Assembly (NCBI RefSeq): GCF_025263485.1
Contig: NZ_CP079863.1
Coordinates: 4,092,001 to 4,156,000, forward strand
DNA length: 64,000 nt
DNA from: Mycobacterium sp. SMC-2
GTDB taxonomy: Bacteria; Actinomycetota; Actinomycetes; Mycobacteriales; Mycobacteriaceae
Reading direction: 5' to 3'
The translations under genes were made by a program, and so were the position numbers. A model generated the notes under the pieces. It was not told the DNA's origin. It did no database searches and saw nothing but the letters and a program-made list of their open reading frames with translations. Shown in pieces: positions 8,856-17,805 of the stretch; position 1 is the first letter of the stretch; each line of letters begins with the position of its first letter.

Positions 8856-10154
8856 GTGAGTCTCAAGACGGGTATCGCGACGCGGACGAACGGGGCGCCA
8901 CCGCCCGAGGTGCCGCTCTCCGACATCCACCTCGATTCGCTGGATTTCTGGGGTCTCGACGACGACTTCCGCGACGGCGCCTTCGCCACCCTGCGCCGCG
9001 AGGCGCCCATCTCGTTCTGGCCCGCGATCGAGATGGAGGGATTCGAGGGGGGCGACGGGTATTGGTCTCTCACCCGACACGACGACGTTCACTTCGCCAG
9101 CCGTCACCCGGAAATCTTCAGCAGCAGCCCCAACATCACGGTCAACGACAACGCGCCGGAGATCGCCGAGTACTTCGGGTCGATGATCGTGCTCGACGAT
9201 CCGCGGCACCAGCGGCTGCGCTCGATCGTCAGCCGGGCGTTCACCCCGAAGGTGGTGGCGCGCATCGAGGCGTCGGTGCGCGAGCGGGCCCGCCGGCTGG
9301 TCGCGTCGCTGATCACCAACCATCCCAACGGGGAGGCCGACCTGGTGACCGAGCTCGCCGGCCCGCTGCCGCTGCAGATCATCTGCGACATGATGGGGAT
9401 CCCCGAGGAGGACCATCAGCGGATCTTCCACTGGACCAACGTGATTCTCGGGTTCGGCGACCCAGACCTGACGACCGATTTCGACGAATTCCTCAAGATC
9501 TCGATGGACATCGGCGCCTACGCCACCGCGCTCGCCGAGGACCGCCGCGTCAATCACCACGACGACCTGACCAGCAGCCTGGTCGAAGCCGAGGTCGACG
9601 GCGAACGGCTGTCGTCCGCGGAGATCGCGTCCTTCTTCATCCTGCTGGTGGTGGCGGGCAACGAGACCACGCGCAACGCGATCAGCCACGGCGTGCTGGC
9701 CCTGTCCCGCTACCCCGAGGAGCGGGACAAGTGGTGGTCCGACTTCGAGCATCTGGCGCCCACGGCCGTCGAGGAGATCGTGCGGTGGGCCTCGCCGGTG
9801 GTCTACATGCGCCGGACGCTGACCCGCGACTTCAAGCTGAGCGGCACCAAGATGGCCGAGGGCGACAAGGCGGTGCTGTGGTACAACTCGGCGAACCGCG
9901 ACGAGTCAAAGTTCGCCAACCCCTGGCTGTTCGACCTGGCACGCACCCCCAACCCCCATTTCGGGTTCGGCGGCGGCGGGGCGCATTTCTGCCTGGGCGC
10001 CAACCTCGCTCGCCGCGAGATCCGGGTCGTCTTCGACGAGTTGCGCCGCGAGATGCCCGACATCGTCGCGGTCGAGGAGCCCGCGCGGCTGCTGTCGCAA
10101 TTCATCCACGGCATCAAGGCCCTGCCGGTCGCCTGGACCCCGCCGCGCGGGTAG
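8856..10154 (+). CDS. cyp124: Cytochrome P450 CYP124, methyl-branched lipid omega-hydroxylase
   Basis: A 432-residue P450. The I-helix motif is AGNETTRN, the ExxR motif is EEIVRW, and the heme loop is FGGGGAHFCLGA with Cys379, the axial cysteine number I recall for M. tuberculosis CYP124A1. That enzyme omega-hydroxylates methyl-branched lipids and cholesterol-derived side chains. The GTG start has AGGAGG 7 nt upstream. The gene order matches Rv2266 next to Rv2260-Rv2264c relatives, which supports orthology. It is probably cytosolic and served by separate ferredoxin partners. Confidence 0.92.
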   Translation: MSLKTGIATRTNGAPPPEVPLSDIHLDSLDFWGLDDDFRDGAFATLRREAPISFWPAIEMEGFEGGDGYWSLTRHDDVHFASRHPEIFSSSPNITVNDNAPEIAEYFGSMIVLDDPRHQRLRSIVSRAFTPKVVARIEASVRERARRLVASLITNHPNGEADLVTELAGPLPLQIICDMMGIPEEDHQRIFHWTNVILGFGDPDLTTDFDEFLKISMDIGAYATALAEDRRVNHHDDLTSSLVEAEVDGERLSSAEIASFFILLVVAGNETTRNAISHGVLALSRYPEERDKWWSDFEHLAPTAVEEIVRWASPVVYMRRTLTRDFKLSGTKMAEGDKAVLWYNSANRDESKFANPWLFDLARTPNPHFGFGGGGAHFCLGANLARREIRVVFDELRREMPDIVAVEEPARLLSQFIHGIKALPVAWTPPRG

Positions 10155-10168
10155 TCGCCCCCTTTTTG

Positions 10169-10230
10169 CGCGAGCAGACGCAAACTCGCATCGCACGGCG
10201 CTCGATCGTGCGAGTTTGCGTCTGCTCGCG
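10169..10230. terminator. Perfect 22-bp inverted repeat with 18-nt loop
   Basis: Arms 10169-10190 and 10209-10230 are exact reverse complements, preceded by a run of five T. It lies just after cyp124 and before the SnoaL-like gene. The arm length and loop length equal those of the element at 17700-17761, although the sequence differs. A rho-independent-type or bidirectional terminator is likely; it may also belong to a dispersed palindrome family. Confidence 0.7.
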
Positions 10231-10235
10231 GGGTT

Positions 10236-10241
10236 TATCGT
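10236..10241 (+). promoter_or_regulatory. -10 element for a leaderless start (TATCGT)
   Basis: TATCGT lies 7 nt before the ATG at 10249. The -35 region would fall in the right arm of the preceding palindrome. Confidence 0.45.
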
Positions 10242-10248
10242 TACCGGC

Positions 10249-10788
10249 ATGACGATTCCCGCGTTCCCGCCCGCCGAGGTGCTGGCCGCCCGCGAGAAGC
10301 TGGTGCTCGACCACTTCCATGACGAGGTCCGCCAGGCCTGGGACGACGTGTTGTCGACCTTCCCGCATCCGCGTTACGAGCTGATCCCGCAGATGATCGT
10401 CCACGACGGCGAGACGGCGGTGCGCGACTACTACACCTACACGCGGACCGCGTTTCCCGACCAGGATCACGAGATCATCGCGCTGCGGCACAGCGCCGAC
10501 GCGGTGATCGTCGAGTTCTGGTTGATGGGCACCCATCGCGGCTACCTGGGCAAGGTTCCGCCCACCGGCAGCCGGTTCCGGGTCCGCATGACCGCCTACT
10601 TCGTCTTCGACGAAACCGAAACCCTTGTCTGCGAACGCATCTACTTCGACACGCTGACCATGATCAAGCAGCTCCTCGGCGGGCTGGACATGACGAAGCC
10701 GGCGAACTGGCTGCTGGCCGCGCGCTGCGCGCGCGGATTCCTGTCGATGTCGTCGGAAAAGCCCGACCCGGCGCTGCTGAGTGCCTAA
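10249..10788 (+). CDS. SnoaL-like / NTF2-fold protein
   Basis: A 179-residue protein with the alpha+beta cone pattern of SnoaL-like ester cyclases: an N-terminal helix (LAAREKLVLDHFHDE), then HDGETAVRDYYTYTRTAFPDQ, strands ending in VEFWLMGTHRG, and FRVRMTAYFVFDE. Such proteins are isomerases, cyclases or dehydratases on polyketide- or steroid-like substrates, and many have no known activity. I use the ATG at 10249 because of the -10 element 7 nt upstream and because the fold begins there. It stands alone between a palindrome and a convergent HAD gene. Confidence 0.75.
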   Translation: MTIPAFPPAEVLAAREKLVLDHFHDEVRQAWDDVLSTFPHPRYELIPQMIVHDGETAVRDYYTYTRTAFPDQDHEIIALRHSADAVIVEFWLMGTHRGYLGKVPPTGSRFRVRMTAYFVFDETETLVCERIYFDTLTMIKQLLGGLDMTKPANWLLAARCARGFLSMSSEKPDPALLSA

Positions 10789-10800
10789 GCGCACCGCTGT

Positions 10801-11511
10801 TCAGCAGCCGAGTTGCCGTGCGAGGTCGACGAAGTCGGATGCGTTGACGTCGAACTCGTCGGAATAGGCGACGTCGGCCCCGCCGTCGGCGCCGAACTCG
10901 AGCGGACGCGCGACGAAGGCGGTCCGGAACCCCAGCCGGGCCGCGGCGCGAATGTCGTACTTGTGGCTGGCCACCATCATGATCTCGCCGGGGTCCAGGC
11001 CGAGGTAGGTCGCGGCCATTCGATAGATCGCCGGGTCGGGCTTGAACACCCCGGCCATCTCCGCGGCGAAGACCGCATCCCACCGCAAGCCGGCGCGCTT
11101 GGAGATCTCGATGACCGCCGACACGTCGGCGTTCGACAGGGTGGCCAGCGTGTGCCCGCCTTTCAGCCGCGCCAGCCCGGGCACCACGTCCGGCCAGGGC
11201 TTCAACCGCCGCCAAGCCCCGGTCAGCTCTTCTCGTTCGGCGTCTGGAAACGCGATGCCGCGCTCGTCGAGCACGGCGTCCAGCGCCCGGCGATACACCG
11301 AGTGGACCGGCACCCAGCCGCTGCGGGAAGCCCGCGCCCCCTCCAGCGTCGCGAAGTAGCCTGCGCGCCAACGCCGCACCAGGTCGGGCCAGTCGACGTC
11401 GGCAAAGCGGCCGGCGCTGATCCGCCGCGCCTCGTCGCACACGGTCGAGTGGAAGTCCGTCGCCGTACCCTGCACGTCGAACAACAAAGCCTTAACCACA
11501 CGCGCAATCAT
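10801..11511 (-). CDS. HAD-superfamily hydrolase, haloacid dehalogenase type II-like
   Basis: A 236-residue HAD hydrolase. Motif I is FDVQGT (nucleophile Asp11; canonical dehalogenases have FDVYGT), motif II is ATLSNAD, the lysine is in GVFKPDP and motif IV is VASHKYDI. Type II dehalogenases usually carry Asn where this protein has His in SHKYD, and Tyr where it has Gln in DVQGT, so true 2-haloacid dehalogenase activity is uncertain. It may be a phosphatase. It converges on the SnoaL-like gene with 12 bp between stops, and is divergent from the DUF202 pair. Confidence 0.8.
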   Translation of the reverse strand: MIARVVKALLFDVQGTATDFHSTVCDEARRISAGRFADVDWPDLVRRWRAGYFATLEGARASRSGWVPVHSVYRRALDAVLDERGIAFPDAEREELTGAWRRLKPWPDVVPGLARLKGGHTLATLSNADVSAVIEISKRAGLRWDAVFAAEMAGVFKPDPAIYRMAATYLGLDPGEIMMVASHKYDIRAAARLGFRTAFVARPLEFGADGGADVAYSDEFDVNASDFVDLARQLGC

Positions 11512-11534
11512 GCAACCCGCTGCCCGGATGGATC

Positions 11535-11540
11535 TACGAT
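11535..11540 (+). promoter_or_regulatory. -10 element for a leaderless GTG start (TACGAT)
   Basis: TACGAT ends 6 nt before the GTG at 11547 and no Shine-Dalgarno is visible. Confidence 0.55.
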
Positions 11541-11546
11541 GTCCCG

Positions 11547-11903
11547 GTGGCCGACCCCGCCGACGAGCACGAGCCCGACTACCGGTTCACCTTCGCCAAC
11601 GAGCGGACTTTCTTGGCCTGGCAGCGCACCGCGCTCGGGCTGCTCGCCGCGGCGGTGGCGCTCGTGCAGTTGGTCCCCGAGCTTGGGATCCCCGGCGCCC
11701 GCCGGGTACTGGGCGCGGGGCTCGCCGTGCTTGCCATCCTCACCAGCGGGATGGGCCTGTTGCGCTGGCGGCAGGCGGATGACGCCATGCGCCACGGCCG
11801 GCCGTTGCCGCGTCATCCCTCGCCGACCTACCTCGCGATCGGTCTCACGCTGGTCGCGATCGTCGCCCTGGGATTGGTGATCGCCAAGGCGGTGCTGCGT
11901 TGA
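11547..11903 (+). CDS. DUF202 small membrane protein (first of pair)
   Basis: A 118-residue protein with a charged N-terminus, the DUF202 signature [19 protein letters not shown] and three membrane helices (about 27-45, 54-73, 95-115). It lacks catalytic motifs. DUF202 proteins often occur as tandem pairs, as here, and are presumed to form a small membrane complex of unknown role. The GTG start is supported by a -10 element 6 nt upstream. Its TGA overlaps the next gene. Confidence 0.85.
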   Translation: MADPADEHEPDYRFTFANERTFLAWQRTALGLLAAAVALVQLVPELGIPGARRVLGAGLAVLAILTSGMGLLRWRQADDAMRHGRPLPRHPSPTYLAIGLTLVAIVALGLVIAKAVLR

Positions 11904-12229
11904 CCGACGCGGCCATGACCGGCGACCGGCCCGGCCTCCCGGTAGAACGGACGATCCTGGCCTGGACGCGGACCTCGTTCGCGTTTCTGGGCAATGGCGC
12001 CCTGCTGATGATCAGGAACCTGCACGGCCCGGTGGGACCGGACTCGTTCATCCCCGCCGGGCTCGCGGGCCTAGTGGCGTTGGGAACGTTCGTGATCGCC
12101 GTTCAGCGCCAACGCATCCTGCAACAGCGGCCCATGCCGCGGCGCGTCACGCCACGACGCCCGGTCTACGTCGTCGGCGTGGCCGTGCTGGTGCTCATCG
12201 CCGTGACGACGGTGGCCCTGCTGATCTAG
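11900..12229 (+). CDS. DUF202 small membrane protein (second of pair)
   Basis: A 109-residue partner with the same signature ([21 protein letters not shown]) and three predicted membrane helices. If the TTG at 11900 is used, start and stop overlap as TTGA and translation is coupled. An ATG at 11915 (MTGDRPG) is the alternative and would still leave the whole domain intact. It diverges in sequence from the first copy outside the signature, so the two probably form a heteromer. Confidence 0.8.
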   Translation: MTDAAMTGDRPGLPVERTILAWTRTSFAFLGNGALLMIRNLHGPVGPDSFIPAGLAGLVALGTFVIAVQRQRILQQRPMPRRVTPRRPVYVVGVAVLVLIAVTTVALLI

Positions 12230-12239
12230 TCGCGTCCGG

Positions 12240-13109
12240 TCACGCGCCCTTCGGCAGCTCGACCGAGGACGCATCCGCACGGCTCTGTCGCAGCAAGGTG
12301 AGGTGAAAGTCGCCGGCGTCGTAGAACAACCGGATCGCGCGGAACGGAAAGTAGAGCAGCATCAGGGTTACGACCGTGGTGCGGGCCGTCCGGCTCTTGA
12401 TGCCGTGCAATTCGGTCGTCCGGGTATAGCGCGTCACATAGTGGTAGAAGTCGCGCAGGGAGCTCTCCAAGCGCCGCCCGGACATGGCGGCGACCATGGT
12501 TGGCTCGTAGACGATTTCGAAGCCGTTCTTGAACAGCGTCAGGGCCAGATCGACGTCTTCGTGCAGTTGGTCTTCCACGTCCAGCTGCGTCAGGTGGCGC
12601 ACCGTCTGCCACGCCCGGGCCCGGATCGCCATGTTGGCACCCAGCAGAAACCGCTCGTTCTTTTCCCGGCTGTGCTTTAGCCGGAGCTTGCGGTCGAGCC
12701 AGAAGAGGAAGCCGGGCAGGGGCATGTCGTACAGGGCAATCGGGCCGCTCGCCGCGTCGATGGCCGGATCCGCGAAGCGCCCCCGGATGGTCTCGACCCA
12801 GTTGTCGGCGATCATGGCGTCGGCATCCGTCCGGGCGATGATGTCGCTTCGCGCGTGGTCGAATCCGTGGTTGCGCGTCGGGGCGATGCCCTGATGTCCG
12901 TTCTGGTGGAGCAGGCGGATGCGGAGATGCGGGTGCTCTTTCTGATACCGCCGCACGACCGAGACGGTGGCGTCGGTCGACCTGTTGTTGACGACGATGA
13001 TCTCGTCGGGAGGCGAGGTCTGCCTGACGCAGGACTGCAGGCAGCGGCCGATGAAGTGCTCCTCGTTGAAGGCCGGAATGACGATCGAGACCGAGGGCTG
13101 TTGGGACAT
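12240..13109 (-). CDS. Family 2 glycosyltransferase
   Basis: A 289-residue GT-A enzyme beginning VSIVIPAFNEEHFIGRCL. The nucleotide-sugar aspartates are in VNNRSTD and the DxD-like ARTDADAMI, and EDVDLALTLF lies in the acceptor region. The hydrophobic C-terminal segment (LMLLYFPFRAIRLFY) suggests membrane association at the cytoplasmic face. I use the ATG at 13109; a GTG two codons upstream is possible. It faces away from the MmpL gene across a 300-bp regulatory gap, which suggests a shared role in making and exporting a glycolipid. The product is unknown. Confidence 0.85.
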   Translation of the reverse strand: MSQQPSVSIVIPAFNEEHFIGRCLQSCVRQTSPPDEIIVVNNRSTDATVSVVRRYQKEHPHLRIRLLHQNGHQGIAPTRNHGFDHARSDIIARTDADAMIADNWVETIRGRFADPAIDAASGPIALYDMPLPGFLFWLDRKLRLKHSREKNERFLLGANMAIRARAWQTVRHLTQLDVEDQLHEDVDLALTLFKNGFEIVYEPTMVAAMSGRRLESSLRDFYHYVTRYTRTTELHGIKSRTARTTVVTLMLLYFPFRAIRLFYDAGDFHLTLLRQSRADASSVELPKGA

Positions 13110-13298
13110 GAGCACCGCCCATCTTCAAAGTGCAGGAACGGGATCCGGCGGGGCGAGCTCGCGCATGCGAGCACCCACCACGAATCCCCTTCTGGCAGTG
13201 GGTATTCCATGATGCCACTGCCCCAAACACTATGCCACTCACGGCGTCTACGCTTGGGTAAATTTCACATCTTCGGCAAACTTTAACTCAATACAGGC

Positions 13299-13312
13299 GT
13301 GTTGTTCAACAC
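13299..13312. promoter_or_regulatory. Short palindrome in the AT-rich gap before mmpL
   Basis: GTGTTG and CAACAC form a perfect inverted repeat with a 2-nt centre. It lies in the most AT-rich part of the 13110-13412 gap between the divergent glycosyltransferase and MmpL genes. It could be a repressor site; nothing else recognisable lies in this gap apart from a TAGAAT hexamer at 13403-13408. Confidence 0.35.
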
Positions 13313-13412
13313 ATGTATATCGTGACTGTGCGTTCACCCCGCCCGCCCGATCGATCCCCATTCTCGGCAACGCAAAGGCCCGCATCCTTGTCAACCGCCT
13401 CGTAGAATCCGC

Positions 13413-16292
13413 GTGATAAACGCACAGACGGCCGTCAGCCATTCGGAGCGGCCATTCACCGCGCGCGCCATCCGTCGCTTTGCGGTGCCGATCATCATCG
13501 CGTGGCTGACAATCACCGTCGTGGTCGCCGTCGGCGTCCCGTCGCTGGAAAGAGTGGGGCAGGAACACTCGGTATCCATGACGCCCGACGAGGCGTCATC
13601 GATACAGGCCATGAAGCGGATGGGCAAGGTCTTCGGGGAATCGGACTCCGACAATGCGGCCATGATCGTCCTCGAGGGCGACCAACAGCTCGGTAACGAG
13701 GCGCACGAATACTACGCCGATCTGCTCCGGAAACTGAAAGCCGACGCCGGCCACGTCCAGCACGTGCAGGACTTCTGGGGGGACCCGCTCACGGCCGCGG
13801 GCGCGCAAAGCGCCGACGGCAAGGCGACCTACGTCCAGCCGGATCTGGCCGGCAACCAGGGCGAGATATTGGCCACCGAATCCATTGAAGCGGTGCGCAA
13901 TATCGTGGCAGGCACGCCGCCGCCCAGGGGGCTGCACGTGTATCTCACCGGACCGTCGGCGCTGATCGCGGACATGCACGCGATCGGCGACAAGTCCGTC
14001 ATCCTCATCACGGCCACGACCGTCGCGGTCATATTTCTGATGCTGCTGGCGGTCTACCGCTCGATCAGCACCGTCGTCCTGCTGCTGCTGATGGTCGGTG
14101 TCGAGTTCGCGGCGGCGCGGGGAATCGTCGCGTTTCTCGGAAGCCTGGGCGCCATTGGGCTTTCGACCTTCGCCATCAACCTGCTCACCTCCCTGGTCCT
14201 TGCGGCTGGCACGGACTACGGGATCTTCCTCCTCGGCCGCTACCAGGAGGCCCGTCAGGCCGGCGAGGACCGGGAACGCGCCTACTACACCACCTTCCGC
14301 GGGGTCGCCCACGTCATTCTGGGTTCCGGCCTGACGATCGCGGGCGCGACGTATTGCCTGGGCTTCACCCGACTGCCGTATTTCCAGAGTCTCGGCATCC
14401 CCTGCGCGGTGGGCACGCTGGTTGCGGTCCTGGCAGCGCTCACGCTCGGGCCGGCGGTCCTCACCGTCGGCAGTCGCCATGGCCTCTTCGACCCCAGGCG
14501 GATGATCGAGGTTCGCGGCTGGCGACGGGTGGGCACCGTCGTGGTCCGCTGGCCCGCACCCGTTCTCGCCGCGACCTCCGCGGTGGCCTTCGTCGGCCTG
14601 CTCGCCCTGGCGGGCTACCGGACCAGCTATAACGACCGGCAATACGTGCCGGGCCACCTACCCGCGAACGCCGGATACGCCGCCGCGGACCGCCACTTTT
14701 CTCCGGCGCGGATGAAGCCGGAGATCTTGCTGATCGAGGCGGACCACGACCTGCGCAATCCGGCGGACTTTCTGGTCCTGAACAGGTTGGCCAAGGGAGT
14801 CCTCGCGGTTCCCGGTGTTTCCAAGGTGCAGGCCATCACCAGGCCGGACGGGACCGCCCTTCCACACACGACGCTCCCCTTCATGCTCAGCGCGCAAAAC
14901 GCCATCCTGCTGCAAAATACGGTCTTTCAGAACAAGCGCATGGATGACCTGCTCAAGCAGGCCGCCGAGCTGGCGAAAATGATCGGCATCATGCAGCGCA
15001 TGTATGACTCGATGCACCAGCTGGTCAGCACGACGCATCACCTGGTCGGGAAAACGCATGACATGCAGGCGATCACGGCGGAACTGCGCGACGACATCTC
15101 CGATTTCGAGGACTTCTGGCGGCCGATGCGCAGCTACTTCTATTGGGAGAGGCACTGCTACGACATACCGGTCTGCTGGTCGCTGCGATCCATCTTCGAC
15201 GCCATCGACGGCGTCGACGAGATCAACGACAAGCTGGACGAACTGATAGTCGATCTCGACGAGGTGGATGTGCTGCTGCCGCAGCTGCTCTCGCAAATCC
15301 CGCCGATGATCGACTCCATGCAGAGCATGCGCAGCATGATGCTGACGATGCACAGCACCATGTCCGGCGTCATCGGCCAGATGCAGGCGAACACGACCGA
15401 TCCCGCCGCCATGGGTCAGGCTTTCGACGCGGCCAAGAACGACGACTCGTTCTACCTGCCGCCGGCGGCCTTCGACAACGACGATTTCAAACGCGGCATG
15501 AAATTGTTCCTCTCGCCAGACGGGAAAGCCGCCCGGTTCTTCATTTCCCATCGCGGGGATCCCGCCACGCCCGCGGGCTTCGCCCGGGTGAGCGCCATCA
15601 AGAGCGCAGCCGAGGAGGCGCTCAAGACCACCCCGCTGGAGGGCGCCAAGATCTACCTCGGCGGCACCGCAGCGGTTTTCAAGGACATCTCCGACGGCGC
15701 CCGATACGACCTGATGATCGCGGCCATCTCGTCGCTTTGTTTGATCTTCATCATCATGTTGGTGATCACCCGGAGTTTTGTGGCGGCCGTGGTCATCGTG
15801 GGCACGGTGGGGCTGTCGTTGGGCGCTTCCTTCGGGCTCTCGGTGCTGCTTTGGCAGCACCTCATCCGAATGGAATTGCATTGGCTCGTGCTCGCCATGT
15901 CGGTCATCATTTTGCTGGCGGTGGGATCCGACTACAACCTGCTCTTGGTGGCCCGGTTCAAACAGGAAATAGGCGCCGGCCTGAAAACCGGGATCATCCG
16001 CGCGATGGGCGGCACGGGCAAAGTCGTGACGAACGCGGGTTTGGTTTTCGCCCTCACGATGGCATCGATGGCGGTCAGCGAACTGCGGGTGCTCGGCCAG
16101 GTGGGCACCACCATCGGCCTGGGCTTGCTGTTCGACACCTTGGTGGTGCGCGCGTTCATGACCCCGTCCATCGCCGTCCTGCTCGGCCGCTGGTTCTGGT
16201 GGCCGATGGCGGTGCGTCCCCGTCCCGCCAGTGCATTACTCCGGCCGTTCGGCACCCGTTCGTCCGTACGTGCCCTGACAGAAAGCGAGTAG
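13413..16292 (+). CDS. MmpL-family RND lipid transporter
   Basis: A 959-residue RND transporter. It has a first membrane helix at about residues 25-45, an extracytoplasmic domain, helices 2-6 (about 195-370) containing [20 protein letters not shown], and a long second periplasmic loop. That loop has a Met- and Asp-rich coiled coil (about 500-670) typical of the MmpL4/5/10 group. Helices 8-12 contain [15 protein letters not shown]. The Asp-Tyr pairs in the two repeats are the proton-relay residues of the family. The GTG at 13413 has no clear ribosome site; TAGAAT ends 4 nt upstream. It is followed by an acyltransferase, so lipid export with acylation is a reasonable inference. No MmpS is adjacent. 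Confidence 0.92.
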   Translation: MINAQTAVSHSERPFTARAIRRFAVPIIIAWLTITVVVAVGVPSLERVGQEHSVSMTPDEASSIQAMKRMGKVFGESDSDNAAMIVLEGDQQLGNEAHEYYADLLRKLKADAGHVQHVQDFWGDPLTAAGAQSADGKATYVQPDLAGNQGEILATESIEAVRNIVAGTPPPRGLHVYLTGPSALIADMHAIGDKSVILITATTVAVIFLMLLAVYRSISTVVLLLLMVGVEFAAARGIVAFLGSLGAIGLSTFAINLLTSLVLAAGTDYGIFLLGRYQEARQAGEDRERAYYTTFRGVAHVILGSGLTIAGATYCLGFTRLPYFQSLGIPCAVGTLVAVLAALTLGPAVLTVGSRHGLFDPRRMIEVRGWRRVGTVVVRWPAPVLAATSAVAFVGLLALAGYRTSYNDRQYVPGHLPANAGYAAADRHFSPARMKPEILLIEADHDLRNPADFLVLNRLAKGVLAVPGVSKVQAITRPDGTALPHTTLPFMLSAQNAILLQNTVFQNKRMDDLLKQAAELAKMIGIMQRMYDSMHQLVSTTHHLVGKTHDMQAITAELRDDISDFEDFWRPMRSYFYWERHCYDIPVCWSLRSIFDAIDGVDEINDKLDELIVDLDEVDVLLPQLLSQIPPMIDSMQSMRSMMLTMHSTMSGVIGQMQANTTDPAAMGQAFDAAKNDDSFYLPPAAFDNDDFKRGMKLFLSPDGKAARFFISHRGDPATPAGFARVSAIKSAAEEALKTTPLEGAKIYLGGTAAVFKDISDGARYDLMIAAISSLCLIFIIMLVITRSFVAAVVIVGTVGLSLGASFGLSVLLWQHLIRMELHWLVLAMSVIILLAVGSDYNLLLVARFKQEIGAGLKTGIIRAMGGTGKVVTNAGLVFALTMASMAVSELRVLGQVGTTIGLGLLFDTLVVRAFMTPSIAVLLGRWFWWPMAVRPRPASALLRPFGTRSSVRALTESE

Positions 16293-16387
16293 TCACGCGT
16301 GGTCACGTTAAATGGGCTGCCCACCTTGTTGTTTCGTCGGCCCACATGCGGTGCCGCGAATACATCCGTGCGATCCGGGAGGTTTCA

Positions 16388-17146
16388 ATGAAGGTGCCGG
16401 CGTTGTCGGAGCGGCCGATGATGGCCGACCTCCGCAGGCAGTGCAACCTTGTCGTCGGATTCGCGTCAGCCCTCCCCTTGGCGGCGGGGGCGTTGGGGCT
16501 CGGCGTGCTGACCGGCAGCCGTCGCCGCGGGCTGAACTTCTTTACCGCTACCTGGCCCCGGTTGTTGCTCGCCGCCAACGGCATACGGATCAACGTGGTC
16601 GGCGTCGAGAACATGACGGCGCAGCGGCCGGCCGTGTTCATCTACAACCACCGCAACCGCGTCGACCCCTTCGTCGGCGCCGCACTGATGCGGGACAACT
16701 GGATCAAGATCGCCAAGAAGGAATTGGCGCGCGACCCGATCATCGGCACCCTGCTCAAGTTGACCGACGGCGTGTTCATCGACCGCGACAACACAGCCGC
16801 GGCCGTGGAAGCTTTGCGCGAAGTCGAGGAGCGCGCGAAAAAGGGCCTGTCCATCCTGATCGCCCCGGAAGGCACCGCGCTGGACACCACCGAGGTCGGA
16901 CCCTTCAAGAAGGGGCCGTTTCGCATCGCGATGGCCGCCGGCATCCCCATCGTGCCGATCGTGATCCGCAACGCCGAGATCATCGCGTCCCGCGATTCGC
17001 TCGCGATCAATCCCGGCACGGTGGACGTCGCCGTGCTGCCGCCGATCTCGGTGCAGGACTGGACAATTGAGACGTTGCCCGATGGGATCGCCGCGGTCCG
17101 CCAGCTCTATCTGGCCACGCTGGCCGACTGGCCGTCCGACGCCTAG
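16388..17146 (+). CDS. PlsC-type lysophospholipid/glycolipid acyltransferase
   Basis: A 252-residue LPLAT enzyme. A hydrophobic N-terminal segment (VVGFASALPLAAGALGLGVL) is followed by the catalytic block YNHRNRVDPF (HX4D), the acceptor motif around GVFIDRDN, and APEGTAL, corresponding to the third PlsC motif. GGGAGG lies about 6 nt before the ATG at 16388, so I prefer it to the ATG 42 nt upstream. It probably transfers a fatty acyl chain to a glycerol- or sugar-based lipid made or exported with the preceding MmpL. Its TAG is shared within a CTAG with the convergent relic downstream. Confidence 0.85.
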   Translation: MKVPALSERPMMADLRRQCNLVVGFASALPLAAGALGLGVLTGSRRRGLNFFTATWPRLLLAANGIRINVVGVENMTAQRPAVFIYNHRNRVDPFVGAALMRDNWIKIAKKELARDPIIGTLLKLTDGVFIDRDNTAAAVEALREVEERAKKGLSILIAPEGTALDTTEVGPFKKGPFRIAMAAGIPIVPIVIRNAEIIASRDSLAINPGTVDVAVLPPISVQDWTIETLPDGIAAVRQLYLATLADWPSDA

Positions 17147-17472
17147 GCGGTTGCTTTGAGACCCGACACCGTCGAGCGCATGGGGCGCAACGACGACAGG
17201 AACATCACCCCATAGCCGTTGGTGCGCAGGCTGATTCGCAGCGCGGGACTCGGGGTGTTGCGCTCGAGCCACTCCGTCAGGGCCGGGCGTTGCTGGTAGG
17301 CCGAGGCGGTTTGGACACCCAGCAGCCGCAAGAGCGCGGGCAGTATGGTGGGCTGGTTCGATCCCGGTGCGTTGAGGAACTCGCTCCTTGCGGTGTTCTG
17401 TTTTAGTTCGTTTGGGCGGCGCTTGTCAGCGACTGTTGCGCGCTCGGGCAGGCGACCGAATGCGCAGGCTGG
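17143..17472 (-). pseudogene. 5'-truncated relic of an unknown gene
   Basis: An open frame of about 109 codons with no plausible ATG or GTG start runs into a TAG at 17143-17145, overlapping the acyltransferase stop as CTAG. Its C-terminus (TEWLERNTPSPALRISLR) reads like real protein. A stop at 17473-17475 closes it upstream. I read it as the 3' remnant of a lost gene; a short protein from an internal TTG near 17331 is the alternative. I do not recognise the family. Confidence 0.35.
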
Positions 17473-17805
17473 TCAATGGCCCCCAGCACAAAGGCAAAGG
17501 TGATCGCCAGGCAAGCACACACACGGCACAGTATTTCCATTGGGCCACATCATCTTTCGCATCGGCAGCGGAGGAAGTCCGCGTTTTCTGCTTCCGGCCG
17601 ACTACCCCGATTCGGCGAAACCAAACAGCGCCGGGGTGATTCGCCGAATCGCTAGCGCCCCATCGGCCACACCAGTCACCGGAAAGAAGGCGGTGGCCTT
17701 TTGCCCGCCTTTCAGCGACAACCCCGACGCGCACCGGACTTGTCGCTGAAAGGCGGGCAAACAGCCGGCCACTTCCGCGCCGGGGCCGGTGTGACCGGTG
17801 TGGCG
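17473..17805. other. Gene-free stretch containing a long palindrome
   Basis: No frame here has both a credible start and protein-like composition. The only clear structure is the inverted repeat at 17700-17761, just downstream of the monooxygenase gene that ends at 17806. Confidence 0.5.
17700..17761. terminator. Perfect 22-bp inverted repeat, GCCCGCCT-type
   Basis: Arms 17700-17721 and 17740-17761 are exact reverse complements around an 18-nt loop. The arm core GCCCGCCTTTCAGCGACAA closely matches the imperfect repeat at 50503-50568, so both belong to one palindrome family. It lies immediately 3' of the monooxygenase gene and probably terminates it. Confidence 0.7.

Noticed and set aside
13596-15881. 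Long minus-strand ORFs across the mmpL gene
   Set aside because: They are Arg/His/Gln-rich shadows of the MmpL coding frame.
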